This document shows positions 54,701 through 63,852 of a stretch of 64,000 nt of DNA, piece by piece. This DNA comes from a bacterium (GTDB lineage Bacteria; Planctomycetota; Planctomycetia; Kolteriales; Kolteriaceae), in NCBI GenBank assembly GCA_019753235.1, contig JAIELF010000021.1, forward strand, positions 1 through 64,000. Reading direction: 5' to 3'. The notes beneath the pieces were generated by a model, which saw only the letters and a list, made by a program, of their open reading frames with translations, was not told the origin of the DNA and did not search any database. The position numbers and the translations under genes are program-made. Each line of letters begins with the position of its first letter. The first letter of the stretch is position 1.

Positions 54701-55840
54701 TTGTTTCGTTTTGCTCCCTACATCTGGAAAGGCATGATACGGCACCGCGCACGAACTGCCATGACGATTGCGGGTGCCGCCGTCGGAGTTTTTGTCTTTT
54801 GTTGTGTCGGAGCCGTTCAACAAGGCCTGAACCGTCTGACGCAGGGTGTCGCCGCGAATCAATCGCTGATCGTCTTTCAGGAAAATCGGTTCTGCCCCAC
54901 CACTAGCCGACTCCCGCAGGATTATGCGACGACGATCGCGAAACTCGACGGCGTTGTCGGCGTCGTTCCCATGCAGGTCTACACCAACAATTGCCGAGCT
55001 AGTTTGGACATCATCGTCTTCAACGGCGCACCGCCTACCGACATTCGGAAGTTCGACACACTTCGCCTAATCGAAGGGGGTTGGGAGTCGTTCGAATCTC
55101 GATCGGACGCGGCCATCGTCGGAATCCACGTCGCTCGTCGGCGAGGTCTAAGCGTCGGACAATCGTTTACCATCGGGGAAGTGACGGTTCAGATTGTGGG
55201 GATCTTCGAATCGACAGTTGCGAACGAAGAGAACCTGATCTACACCCATCTCGATTTTCTTCAGCGTGCAGCAGGGAGCGCCAATGTAGGCGTCTGCACG
55301 CTTTTCGAGGTTCTCGTTCGCGAAGGAGTCGATCCCGATCGGCTGGCAACAACGATCGACAGCACCCTTCACAGTGGCCCCATCGCCACAACCACCCGAC
55401 GTAAAGGAGCATTCCAAGCGAGCACCTTGGCGGATCTTGTCGACCTCATCGAATTCGCGCACTGGCTGGGCTATGCGAGTGTGGGCCTCGTTCTTTCACT
55501 TCTGGCTACCACCACGTTGATGGCGACGCAAGATCGCATCAAGGAGCATGCTGTCCTACAGGTACTAGGTGTACGTCCGACAAGAGTAGCTCGCTTTGTG
55601 ATCGCTGAGAGTCTGATGATTTGTCTCGTTGGAGGAACAATCGGCATGCTAATCGCCCTGACCGCTCTCGCGTGGGGTGGATTCGCCATCGGCGCGGAAG
55701 GAGCCACGATTGCCTTCGAACCCTCCTGGAGCTTAGCGGTCTCGGGGTTAGCGGTGTCCCTACTGGTGGGCCTGTTGGCTGGATTAGTGCCTGCTCTCAA
55801 AGTAGCGACGGCAGATCTTGTTCCCTCGCTCAATCAATGA
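54701..55840 (+). CDS. MacB/FtsX-like ABC transporter permease (second)
   Basis: A 379-aa permease starting at TTG 54701 two bases after the ATPase stop (AGGAGG six bases upstream). The same topology as the 50705 gene product: N-terminal helix, periplasmic domain, three C-terminal helices. It has the motif [20 protein letters not shown] at the N-terminus. Two non-identical permeases suggest a heterodimeric transporter. Confidence 0.82.
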   Translation: MFRFAPYIWKGMIRHRARTAMTIAGAAVGVFVFCCVGAVQQGLNRLTQGVAANQSLIVFQENRFCPTTSRLPQDYATTIAKLDGVVGVVPMQVYTNNCRASLDIIVFNGAPPTDIRKFDTLRLIEGGWESFESRSDAAIVGIHVARRRGLSVGQSFTIGEVTVQIVGIFESTVANEENLIYTHLDFLQRAAGSANVGVCTLFEVLVREGVDPDRLATTIDSTLHSGPIATTTRRKGAFQASTLADLVDLIEFAHWLGYASVGLVLSLLATTTLMATQDRIKEHAVLQVLGVRPTRVARFVIAESLMICLVGGTIGMLIALTALAWGGFAIGAEGATIAFEPSWSLAVSGLAVSLLVGLLAGLVPALKVATADLVPSLNQ

Positions 55841-55883
55841 ATAAGGAAACACGGCATGCTGACGTGTTGGGAGATGACGGCAA

Positions 55884-58052
55884 ATGTCTGAGAAAAGAAA
55901 TTCTATTCGTCGTGACTACAAGATTAATGGCATGGACTGCGCCGAGGAAGTCGCGGCTCTTCGGAGCGAATTTGGAAGGCTACCCGGTGTCGTTGACCTT
56001 AGCTTTGACGTTCTGAACGGGCGAATGTCCGTCGATTTCAGGCCAGAAGATCTTTCGGAAGCCGCCATTATCCTGGCCGTGAACAAGGCCGGTCTCTCTG
56101 CCGTTCCGTGGTTGGACGACTCGAAGTTGCCGCCACCGTCAACATTTTCCCCGCAGCTCATTGCCGTCGTTGTCAGCGGCGCAATGCTTGTGGCCGCGAT
56201 GTCCGTTCACACTTACCTCGAAGGATGGAGATCGGCATTCGGATTTGAGGATTCGGATCGAAGTTGGCTCCCCCAAGTTTTCTATCTCCTCGCGATCGTG
56301 GCCGGTGCCTGGTTCGTTGTTCCTAAGGCCATCCTGTCGCTACGGCGTTTCCGTCTCGACATGAATGTCCTCATGACGGTTGCCGTTTTGGGAGCCGTCG
56401 CGATCGGACAATCGCCTGAAGCAGCAACAGTGGCGTTTCTCTTCGCTCTTTCGCTGTGGCTGGAGTCTTGGAGCGTCGGGCGAGCGCGACGTGCCGTTGC
56501 CGCGCTCATGGAACTCAGCCCAGAGCATGCCCTCGTTATCTCGTCTGACGGCCGAGAAGAATCGATGGAGGCATTGAAGGTGGTTGTCGGTTCGCGCATT
56601 CGCGTCAAGCCAGGCGACCGCTTCCCGCTCGATGGTAAGATTCTCTCCGGCGAAACCACAGTCAACCAAGCCCCGATCACTGGCGAATCGATGCCCGTCG
56701 CGAAGAAAGTAGATGACGAGGTATTCGCTGGTTCGATCAACGAAGACGGTGCGGTGGATGTCGTCACGACTCGTGCCGCAGATCAATCCGCCATCGCCAA
56801 AATCATTGCTTTGGTAGCGGACGCTCAACGGAGCCGGTCGCCAAGCGAACAATGGGTCGAGCGTTTTGCTCAGGTGTATACACCAAGCGTCTTAGTGTTC
56901 GCGCTCCTTGTGATGTTCATTCCCCCCATGCTTGGCTTCGGAGAATCGGCGCATTGGTTCTACCAAGGGCTTGTTCTTCTTGTGATCGCTTGCCCCTGCG
57001 CCCTTGTGATCTCGACACCGGTCAGCGTGGTGGCAGCTCTCACAGCGGCGGCGAGCCGAGGCGTCTTGATAAAGGGCGGCTCCTTTGTTGAACTTCCCGC
57101 CAAATTGAAAGCCATCGCCTTCGACAAGACGGGGACGCTCACCCTTGGTAGGCCGGAAGTTATCGAGGTCGTTCCAACCGCCGGCCACTCGGAGGACGAA
57201 GTGCTCGCCACCGCCGCCGCCATCGAGAATCAATCCGATCATCCTCTAGCTCGATCGATTGTTCGTGCTGCACGTAGTCGAGAACTAGCCATCCTCGAAT
57301 CCTTCGACGTTCAGGCCATCAAGGGCAAGGGAATGACGGCGACCGTCGACGGCGAAACGGTATGGCTCGGATCGCATCGATTTCTAGAGGAGCGGTCACA
57401 GGAGACCCCAGAACTTCATGAGACGGCCGAACGGCTCTCAGGTTCAGGAGCAAGCGTCGTCGTCGTGGGGAAGGACGATCATGTCTGCGGGTTGATCGCG
57501 ATGGCAGACACACTTCGACCCAACGCTAAGTCCGTTCTGACCGAGCTTCATTCGCTCGGCATCCGACGTCTGGTCCTTCTCACAGGGGATAACGCCGCTA
57601 CGGGCAAAGCGATTGCGAGCGAAGTTGGTGTCGACGAGGTTCGTGCTGAGCTTCTTCCCGAAGACAAAGTGGGTGAAATCGAACGATTGGTCAAGGAGTA
57701 CGGAACAGTCGCAATGATGGGTGATGGTGTGAATGATGCCCCGGCCCTCGCTCGATCCTCACTCGGCATTGCCATGGGGGCCATCGGCACCGACGCCGCC
57801 ATCGAAGCCGCCGACGTTGCGCTGATGGGAGACGATTTGTCCTCGCTTCCTTGGCTCATTCGCCACTCCCGTCGTACGCTCCGGATCATCAGGCAGAATG
57901 TCGTCTTCTCGTTGGCGATCAAAATTGTGTTCGTCATACTAACCCTCGGCGGCTTCGCATCCCTTTGGGCCGCGATCGCCGCCGACACAGGTGCATCGCT
58001 GCTCGTTGTCGCCAATGGATTGAGGCTCTTAGCCCAGAAAGCGAAGGCATGA
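55884..58052 (+). CDS. zntA: Zn/Cd/Pb-exporting P1B-type ATPase (ZntA/CadA-like)
   Basis: A 722-aa pump. One N-terminal HMA-like domain with a single Cys (GMDCAEEV), the transmembrane metal motif CPCALVIS, phosphorylation site DKTGTLTLG, ATP-binding NQSDHPLA and hinge GDGVNDAPALARSS. The acidic DCAEE in the first domain favours divalent ions over copper. Starts 43 bases after the second permease. Confidence 0.88.
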   Translation: MSEKRNSIRRDYKINGMDCAEEVAALRSEFGRLPGVVDLSFDVLNGRMSVDFRPEDLSEAAIILAVNKAGLSAVPWLDDSKLPPPSTFSPQLIAVVVSGAMLVAAMSVHTYLEGWRSAFGFEDSDRSWLPQVFYLLAIVAGAWFVVPKAILSLRRFRLDMNVLMTVAVLGAVAIGQSPEAATVAFLFALSLWLESWSVGRARRAVAALMELSPEHALVISSDGREESMEALKVVVGSRIRVKPGDRFPLDGKILSGETTVNQAPITGESMPVAKKVDDEVFAGSINEDGAVDVVTTRAADQSAIAKIIALVADAQRSRSPSEQWVERFAQVYTPSVLVFALLVMFIPPMLGFGESAHWFYQGLVLLVIACPCALVISTPVSVVAALTAAASRGVLIKGGSFVELPAKLKAIAFDKTGTLTLGRPEVIEVVPTAGHSEDEVLATAAAIENQSDHPLARSIVRAARSRELAILESFDVQAIKGKGMTATVDGETVWLGSHRFLEERSQETPELHETAERLSGSGASVVVVGKDDHVCGLIAMADTLRPNAKSVLTELHSLGIRRLVLLTGDNAATGKAIASEVGVDEVRAELLPEDKVGEIERLVKEYGTVAMMGDGVNDAPALARSSLGIAMGAIGTDAAIEAADVALMGDDLSSLPWLIRHSRRTLRIIRQNVVFSLAIKIVFVILTLGGFASLWAAIAADTGASLLVVANGLRLLAQKAKA

Positions 58053-58117
58053 GATTCGCCAAAAACGGTCATCTCGGTTCGCAAGACAACTGTTCTTCAA
58101 GAGGAGGATGGGTATGT

Positions 58118-58864
58118 ATGAACAAAACGGTGAAAGATTGCGGACGCAATTCAGCTAAGGAGCTTGCCGGAATGTTCGTTCAAAAACTGCTGCCGTTTTC
58201 AGCTTTGATGGCTGCGGTCATGTTCCCTGCGGAATCCATCGCTCAACATCACCACCATGGCCACGCCCATTTTCATCCTCATCATTTTGGACACCATCAT
58301 CATTCGTTCTACGTTCAACCGTATCACCACCACCACGCAGTATTTTACTCGCATCAGAACCACTCTTACTACGTTCCCGCGGCACCCATGGTAACTACCT
58401 CGGAGCAGGCACCGCCGCCGCAAAAACCTCAAGTGGTCGAATTTGGCGGATTCACTCACACTGAAGAACTCGCCAATCGTCTTGACCTTTTAGCAAATGA
58501 GTTTTGCCTCGATCTCCATTACAACTATCGCGACAACGCAGCGTTCAAGGAAGTGTATCGCGAGGCATACAGCATTCTGCAAACGGCGAAGGTCGTGCAT
58601 GACAAGGAGCACCTAGGCGATAAGCAAAAGATCCGAGAATCGCTCAGCCAGCTAGACAGTCAATTTCATCGAGTTCAGGAGAACACGCGAGGCTGGGCAC
58701 GAACTCATCAACGGCAAATAGGAGACCTCGGCATCGTCGAGAAGGCAGGACAAATGGAGTCGGTCATTCATCACCTCCTCTACGATGCCGGTATTGAGCC
58801 AGATCACGCTCCCAACACAACATCTCCAAACTCAGGTCGCGAAGAGGCTCCGCCACCTGAGTAA
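58118..58864 (+). CDS. Exported His-rich protein
   Basis: A 248-aa protein with a signal peptide (about 1-35), a His-rich stretch (QHHHHGHAHFHPHHFGHHHH near 36-55, and further His to about 90) and a helical C-terminal domain (about 110-230). ATG 58118 is set by GAGGAGG. It follows the P-type ATPase and would buffer or hand over metal in the periplasm. The helical part resembles heavy-metal-sensor proteins only weakly. Confidence 0.7.
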   Translation: MNKTVKDCGRNSAKELAGMFVQKLLPFSALMAAVMFPAESIAQHHHHGHAHFHPHHFGHHHHSFYVQPYHHHHAVFYSHQNHSYYVPAAPMVTTSEQAPPPQKPQVVEFGGFTHTEELANRLDLLANEFCLDLHYNYRDNAAFKEVYREAYSILQTAKVVHDKEHLGDKQKIRESLSQLDSQFHRVQENTRGWARTHQRQIGDLGIVEKAGQMESVIHHLLYDAGIEPDHAPNTTSPNSGREEAPPPE

Positions 58865-58875
58865 GATCGAAGATG

Positions 58876-59045
58876 CTAGCCGGCCACCGTCATCAAGTGG
58901 CGATTGCTGACGTCGACACCTCCACTCAGCCGCCTTCGTGTCGCAGACATGAGCGAATTTCCGTTCGGCTCGCTCGTTGAATCCAGGACCTCGAAGTAGC
59001 TGACAAAGAGCGAGCGGAAATAGACATCGGGCGAGCTTGGCCTTC
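58876..59045 (-). pseudogene. Transposase remnant (IS5/IS1182-like)
   Basis: On the minus strand a frame from about 59045 to a TAG at 58876-58878 reads RPSSPDVYFRSLFVSYFEVL and DVSNRHLMTVAG. The PDVYFR..FV.YFE pattern resembles the N-terminal part of IS5/IS1182-type transposases. There is no start or catalytic region. The flanks show no clear terminal repeats. Confidence 0.35.
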
Positions 59046-59242
59046 TCAATCCAAAGTTACTGGTCCTACGATTCCTCCCGCCGAAGCATCCCCATACCAG
59101 TCATCCTCCAGGAGTCTGACCGATCCAAAGAATACCATCACAACCAGCTAAAGGTGTCGGGGTAAGTCAACAGCCTAATCAACCGAGTTCATCAATTCTA
59201 GTGGAGTGTTCCGATGTTCGGATCGTCACCTCTTGCTCCCGT
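59046..59242. other. Intergenic, no feature seen
   Basis: About 200 bases between the transposase remnant and the end of the Cas4-like gene, with no supported gene. It is the junction between the metal island and the kinase/Cas4-like operon. Confidence 0.4.
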
Positions 59243-60385
59243 TCAATCGCCAACGCGGAACTGTCTGTGCATGGCTTTTGCATGCGGTGGAATCCAGCGG
59301 AAGCGGTTGCCGCAGTTGGAGTGGAAACGTCGGTCGGAATGGTCGAGGATGACGAAGACGTCTTGGCCGTCGGCATTGAGTTGGGATTCTTCGGAGTCGT
59401 TCAAGTGAACGGGCTGGCCGTAGGGACAGGTTCGGCAGTGGGATTCGTTCTCAGGCCGAGCAGGCTCGGCTTCGCCGGCGTCCATTTGCTTGAGAAGGAG
59501 ACGAAAGCGTTCGGCGGCTTCGTGAACACTATCTTTGTCGTGCTGGGTGATGGGGACGGCCAGGCCACGATGATCGTCATTGAGGAAAACAAGGCCGTAG
59601 GGTGACTGAACGTGATCGGTGGTTTCAAGCAGCACGGCATAAGCGGCAAGTCGCATGCAGTGCTTCTCGAAGACCTCGCCTTTGCGGTTGCCGAGCCGTT
59701 GGGCGTTTGAACGGACGACCGGGATTCGCAGGCTGTCGCGCTGGAGGACTCGCCACGGTGATCCTTCGAGCGGAAGAAGTGGATGCTGAAAGGGCCGTTC
59801 ATACTTGGCGGGCTCGAAGCCGGCCCGAATCATCTCCCACCAACTGATCTCCTGAACGGCGTCGATGCGTGGGCTCGGCTCTTTCGCCGTTGCATTCAAG
59901 GCGGCGTGTCGACGTTGCGAGAGAATCAAAACATCTTCGGCGAGATTGGCGATCCACCAGAGCAGCCCCACGACAATGCCGAGCGACGGGTAGATCACCA
60001 ACGGTTCGCCCCACCACATCCCGAAGACGAGCGGCACAAGCAACATCACGAGGAAGGTAACAGCGACGAGGAGCCAGCGAACCTGGACCTTGAGCGACTC
60101 TTCGATGCGAGCCAAATCGAAATTGGGAAGGTAGTCGAGCCTTGGCAGTTGTTCCTCGGGATCCTCCTGGTCTCCGCGTTCGAGTGCGAGCACCGCCGAC
60201 CGCGGACAAAACGCCATCTGCCCAAGAGCGTGAACGCTGATTCGTCGGGAGGCCGCTCGACCACCGCGGTCTTCGTCATCTAACTTAGACGGCTTCGGTT
60301 CCTCCACCGGGGCAGTCGAGTCGGACCGGGATACTCGTTTCAACTCCTCGGGATCAAACTCGAATTCGAACGTCGGCTTGCTCAT
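59243..60385 (-). CDS. Cas4-like membrane protein with degenerate PD-(D/E)XK core
   Basis: A 380-aa protein. It has Cas4-type features: SVHALGQMAFCPRSAVLALE (Cys60), KHCMRLAAYAVLLE (241-254), YGLVFLNDDHRGLAVPIT (263-280) and CRTCPYGQP (317-325). Two helices (about 104-124 and 129-149) are inserted after Cys60. Where Cas4 has PVEYK, this has IPVVRSN (221-227), so the catalytic Glu and Lys appear missing, and one of the four cluster cysteines is not obvious. The ATG overlaps the stop of the kinase-like gene (ATGA). No cas genes or repeats lie nearby. Confidence 0.65.
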   Translation of the reverse strand: MSKPTFEFEFDPEELKRVSRSDSTAPVEEPKPSKLDDEDRGGRAASRRISVHALGQMAFCPRSAVLALERGDQEDPEEQLPRLDYLPNFDLARIEESLKVQVRWLLVAVTFLVMLLVPLVFGMWWGEPLVIYPSLGIVVGLLWWIANLAEDVLILSQRRHAALNATAKEPSPRIDAVQEISWWEMIRAGFEPAKYERPFQHPLLPLEGSPWRVLQRDSLRIPVVRSNAQRLGNRKGEVFEKHCMRLAAYAVLLETTDHVQSPYGLVFLNDDHRGLAVPITQHDKDSVHEAAERFRLLLKQMDAGEAEPARPENESHCRTCPYGQPVHLNDSEESQLNADGQDVFVILDHSDRRFHSNCGNRFRWIPPHAKAMHRQFRVGD

Positions 60386-61431
60386 CGCCACCCCTCCAGG
60401 GCGTCGAGGATGGACGTCATGCTTTTCGGTCGTTTCGAACGGGCGACGTTGAGTGATTCGACCACAATCGATCGAACCTTGTCGGGCAATTGGCACTTGG
60501 CCAGGATGGTCGACTCCTTGCCGCGACCTGGAAGCTCACCACAGGCAGCATGGACGAATACTCGCCCCCAACTATAGACGTCGGCCCGCTCATCGATGGG
60601 CGTGTCGCCAGCGACCTCCTCGGCACGATAAAGGTCGTCGGGCCATTCGTCCGGTGAGACCGACGTTGCCCCTTCGAGCAACTTGGCCAGTTCGAAGTCC
60701 GTCAGCACAGGCTTGTCGTTCGATTCCCGCAGGAGGACAAACCGCGGCGAGAGTTCACGACGAATGACCCCAGCTTGATGCAACGCATGGAGCCCAGCCG
60801 CGATCCCGTTCATCACCAATCTCAATGTGTAGTCGTTAAGCGGTCCGCTCTTGAGCCGATGAGCAAGCGTCTCACCTTCCTCCCATTGATCGAGCACCCA
60901 CCACTGTTCACGGACCCAGGCGGCCGTCAGGTTCTTTGCGATGTTCGGGTGATCGCCGATTCGCTCGCAGACGTCCGGATGTCGGCGAAGATGCTCCGTG
61001 AGACGGTCCCGATCAGCGTGCGATAGGTGACGCATCTCATAGCACTTGCCGCGAGCCTGCCGACCCCTGAGATACCGATGCTGCAGACGAACCAGTTGAT
61101 ACTGGAGTCCGTTCGTTGCCTTCTCCCAGCCGGTCAGAAACTCGTCGATCTCCCATTCCAGCACATGGCGGTCGCTGTCGCCCGACGGCGTGATGCCCAA
61201 CGCCAGCAGTTCTTCGGGATGCAGGATCTCCAAGTAGTTCTCGACCATGAACGCTTTACCGACCTGCACGATCGTTCCGAGGAACACCGGGTCACCGCGC
61301 AATACCTTCGCACCGGTCGTCTTGTCGATTTCGGCCTCAGAGCAGAATTCGCTGACGGTCCAGCCGGCAGCCAGGCGGAGCCGTTTGAGTTTCAGCGGGT
61401 CCGCGCGATGTTCGCGTTGCTCACCGGTCAC
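60382..61431 (-). CDS. HTH-pseudokinase fusion
   Basis: A 349-aa protein. Residues about 12-60 look like an HTH (LKRLRLAAGWTVSEFCSEAE). Residues about 110-349 have a kinase fold: HALHQAGVIRRELSPRFVLL (215-234; RRE...F replaces HRD...N), TDFELAK (244-250; DFG retains only DF) and YRAEEVAGD with ERADVYSWG (280s). The VAIK Lys is not obvious. It is likely catalytically weak or dead. It is co-translated with the Cas4-like protein. Confidence 0.72.
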   Translation of the reverse strand: MTGEQREHRADPLKLKRLRLAAGWTVSEFCSEAEIDKTTGAKVLRGDPVFLGTIVQVGKAFMVENYLEILHPEELLALGITPSGDSDRHVLEWEIDEFLTGWEKATNGLQYQLVRLQHRYLRGRQARGKCYEMRHLSHADRDRLTEHLRRHPDVCERIGDHPNIAKNLTAAWVREQWWVLDQWEEGETLAHRLKSGPLNDYTLRLVMNGIAAGLHALHQAGVIRRELSPRFVLLRESNDKPVLTDFELAKLLEGATSVSPDEWPDDLYRAEEVAGDTPIDERADVYSWGRVFVHAACGELPGRGKESTILAKCQLPDKVRSIVVESLNVARSKRPKSMTSILDALEGWR

Positions 61432-61594
61432 CGATGTCCCTCTTTCTTAATCCGTGCCAACAAACGCAGATTCGACCCAGGATCGGATCGACGTTTTGTG
61501 GATCCCCGCAAAGATGATCTCAATGCTTTGATCCATTTTGCCAGACGGGAAACGAGATTTCACGAACGAGCTAACCGAAAGGAGCGACTTCACC

Positions 61595-61804
61595 ATGCTG
61601 AGAACGACCCCGGAGCCGTTGCTCATTTCCGCTCGGGAACTGGCGCCCCTCCTCGGCATCTCTGTCCGCACGCTTTGGCGTCTGGTGGCCGAGGGGAAGG
61701 TCCTTGCCCCGGTTCATCTTGGAGGCAGCACGAGGTGGCGTCTGGATGAGATTCGTCGCTGGATTGACGATGGCTGCCCCCGCCCTCGTCCGGAATCGAA
61801 CTAA
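61595..61804 (+). CDS. Excisionase/AlpA-like HTH protein
   Basis: A 69-aa protein with an MerR-type helix-turn-helix of the excisionase kind (SARELAPLLGISVRTLWRLV and GGSTRWRLDEIRRWID). ATG 61595 follows AAAGGAG. It is encoded 24 bases upstream of the integrase, on the same strand, and probably controls direction of recombination. Confidence 0.78.
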   Translation: MLRTTPEPLLISARELAPLLGISVRTLWRLVAEGKVLAPVHLGGSTRWRLDEIRRWIDDGCPRPRPESN

Positions 61805-61828
61805 CCCCCTTCATACAGGGAAAGACCC

Positions 61829-63532
61829 ATGGCTTCGCTTTATCGGAGAACGTCGACGCGGATCGACCGCCTCACTGGCGAAAAGATCCGCGAGAAAAGC
61901 AAAAAGTGGTGGGGGCGGTATCGCGACCACCAAAACATCGAACGCCGAGTTCCCCTCGCCACGGACAAGACAGCCGCCCAGACCCTCCTCAACGAACTCG
62001 TCAAAAAGGCGGAGAAGCGGCGGGTCGGCTTGATTGATCAATTCGACGAACACGCAGCGACAACTTTTCTCAAGCATCTGGAAGACTTCAAGAAGACGAT
62101 TGAGCAGCGACAGAACACGAAGCACTACGTGACGCAAACGATTCAGCGAATCAAGTTGGTCCTGGTGCAGTGTCGGTTCGTTTATCCCCGCGACCTTGTC
62201 GTGGGAAAGGTCGAGACCTTCCTCGCCAATCTCCGTAAGGGCGGACGTTCGATCCAGACGTCGAACTACTACTTGCAGTCGATGAACCAGTTCCTTCGGT
62301 GGATGGTGCGAAATGGTCGCCTATTGACTAACCCGTTGGTTCAAATCAGGCCTCTCAACGCCCGAACCGACCGCAGGCATGACCGCCGGGCTCTCACGGA
62401 AACTGAGTTGGCCAAAATCATCGAGGTCGCTTCTGTTGGCAAGATCGTCGAGGGAGTGGATGGTCCCACACGGGCGATGGCTTACAAGGTGTCGATGATG
62501 ACCGGGATTCGCCGGTCTGAATTGGGCAGCCTCACCAAGGAATCGTTCGATCTCGATGCTCCCCTTCCGACCGTGACCGTGGCGGCCGGTTATTCAAAGC
62601 ACCGACGCGAGGATGTCCTGCCTCTGCATTCAAGTATCGTTCCGGACCTTCGCGATTGGTTAGCCACGAAGAAGCCGAAAGCCGCCGTGTTTGCGGGCTT
62701 TGAGAACAAGGACACAGCGAAGATGATCCAGGTCGACCTCAAGTCGGCAGGGATCCCCTACCGCGATGAACGCGGACGGTTCGCTGACTGGCACGCTCTT
62801 CGCCATTCTTTCATCACGATGTTGGCCAAGAGCGGCGTCGCACCGGCGACGGCTCGGCAGTTGGCTCGTCATTCGGACATCAACCTCACGCTCAGCCGTT
62901 ACGCTCACGTCGAATTGGAGGACCAACGAGCCGCCCTTGAGACGCTTCCCGGACTCGATGGTGCCGTCAAAATCCATCGGTCAAAACCGGTGCCGGACGT
63001 GCCAAGCAATGGCATTGTGCCCATTTTTGTGCCGTGCACTCCTTCGCCACCCAAGGCCGACGGTCCGGCGCCTCCACTCAGTCCTTCGGAACCATCAAGC
63101 ATTGCCAGCAATCGGGCTGCGGAATTGCCACTTGAAGTGGTGCCCATTTTGGTTCCGACAGGTGCCCGAAATGGTGCCAAACACGCGTCCGTACCTGGTG
63201 CCCGAATGTCGCCGGCTGACACGGCACCACTGACGGATTCAGCGAACGGGCTTGTTCCCAAGGCCATGATGAACGGTCCCAAAAACCCAGCAAATGGCCA
63301 CACAAGTCGCGTGTTGACACAACCCAACGCGGTGCGTCAACCGACGGATTTTTTATTACCCCCGAGTGGATTCGAACCACTAACCGACGGATTAGAAATA
63401 CTCGATTTTGAGGTTTATGGGGGAGATGACAAAGGAGCGAAAACGCTGGATTTCCTTGGAAAAGCAGGGAATCCAGCGTTCTTTAATTCTTGGGCAAGGT
63501 CGCGACTGATGGTCAGAAATAGTCAATTTTGA
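61829..63532 (+). CDS. int: Tyrosine recombinase / integrase
   Basis: A 567-aa integrase. The N-terminal part has an arm-binding/core-binding helical domain (about 60-175). The catalytic domain has Arg in MTGIRRSELG (about 227), the H-x-x-R motif WHALRHSF (about 320-327), His in LARHSDIN (about 346) and Tyr in LSRYAHVE (about 356). Residues about 395-510 are Pro-rich. Codons for about 510-524 lie in a tRNA-like attachment core, and the ORF continues 44 codons beyond it. The C-terminal tail would change if recombination occurs there. Confidence 0.88.
   Translation: MASLYRRTSTRIDRLTGEKIREKSKKWWGRYRDHQNIERRVPLATDKTAAQTLLNELVKKAEKRRVGLIDQFDEHAATTFLKHLEDFKKTIEQRQNTKHYVTQTIQRIKLVLVQCRFVYPRDLVVGKVETFLANLRKGGRSIQTSNYYLQSMNQFLRWMVRNGRLLTNPLVQIRPLNARTDRRHDRRALTETELAKIIEVASVGKIVEGVDGPTRAMAYKVSMMTGIRRSELGSLTKESFDLDAPLPTVTVAAGYSKHRREDVLPLHSSIVPDLRDWLATKKPKAAVFAGFENKDTAKMIQVDLKSAGIPYRDERGRFADWHALRHSFITMLAKSGVAPATARQLARHSDINLTLSRYAHVELEDQRAALETLPGLDGAVKIHRSKPVPDVPSNGIVPIFVPCTPSPPKADGPAPPLSPSEPSSIASNRAAELPLEVVPILVPTGARNGAKHASVPGARMSPADTAPLTDSANGLVPKAMMNGPKNPANGHTSRVLTQPNAVRQPTDFLLPPSGFEPLTDGLEILDFEVYGGDDKGAKTLDFLGKAGNPAFFNSWARSRLMVRNSQF
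63358..63398 (-). other. tRNA 3'-half, attachment (att) core inside the integrase gene
   Basis: On the minus strand the segment reads as the 3' half of a tRNA, from anticodon loop to acceptor: loop TTTCTAA (63392-63398, anticodon TCT if aligned), stem TCCGT, a TPsiC arm AGTGG-TTCGAAT-CCACT (63365-63381) and CGGGGGT. The 5' half is missing to the right, so this is not a functional tRNA. Integrases commonly use tRNA 3' halves as target sites, so this is the probable core. Confidence 0.75.
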
Positions 63533-63541
63533 CCCCCTGTC

Positions 63542-63607
63542 GGGTACAAATTGGGGTACAAAATTCTCGCACGCTTCGAGGACGTGACGGGTACAAATCG
63601 GGTACAA
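63542..63607 (+). repeat. Four GGGTACAA repeats, candidate integrase arm sites
   Basis: GGGTACAA occurs at 63542, 63554, 63589 and 63600, forming two pairs with 12- and 11-base spacing. They lie 144-250 bases right of the tRNA-like core, the usual place for arm-type integrase sites. Confidence 0.5.
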
Positions 63608-63852
63608 GCTTTTGATCGATTTTCCTGCTTTTTGAATAGTCAAAACAACAGCGTACGGACTCGCGGTCCGTTGGTTTCGATCGTGCGGGGTTTGTCGAGG
63701 TTCTCTTGCTGATCTCGCGCGAGTTGTCAGAATAGAGTCATGGGCAAGGCCGGAGTAGCTACCGACCCGACACACCCACCCCTGGATGATCGGTCCTTCC
63801 TGGCGATCATGCGGGGGTGAGTGTTGCCCGTACACTAGGGAGGGATTAATAA
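63608..63852. other. Non-coding stretch before the last gene
   Basis: About 245 bases with a small hairpin CGGAC/GTCCG near 63654-63668. No gene seen apart from the start of the next one. Confidence 0.4.

Noticed and set aside
59243..60385. Part of a CRISPR-Cas locus
   Set aside because: No cas1, cas2 or effector gene and no regularly spaced repeats were seen; only the Cas4-like fold resembles the family.
63358..63398. A functional tRNA gene
   Set aside because: Only the 3' half is present; the bases to the right do not form the D-arm or the 5' acceptor strand.
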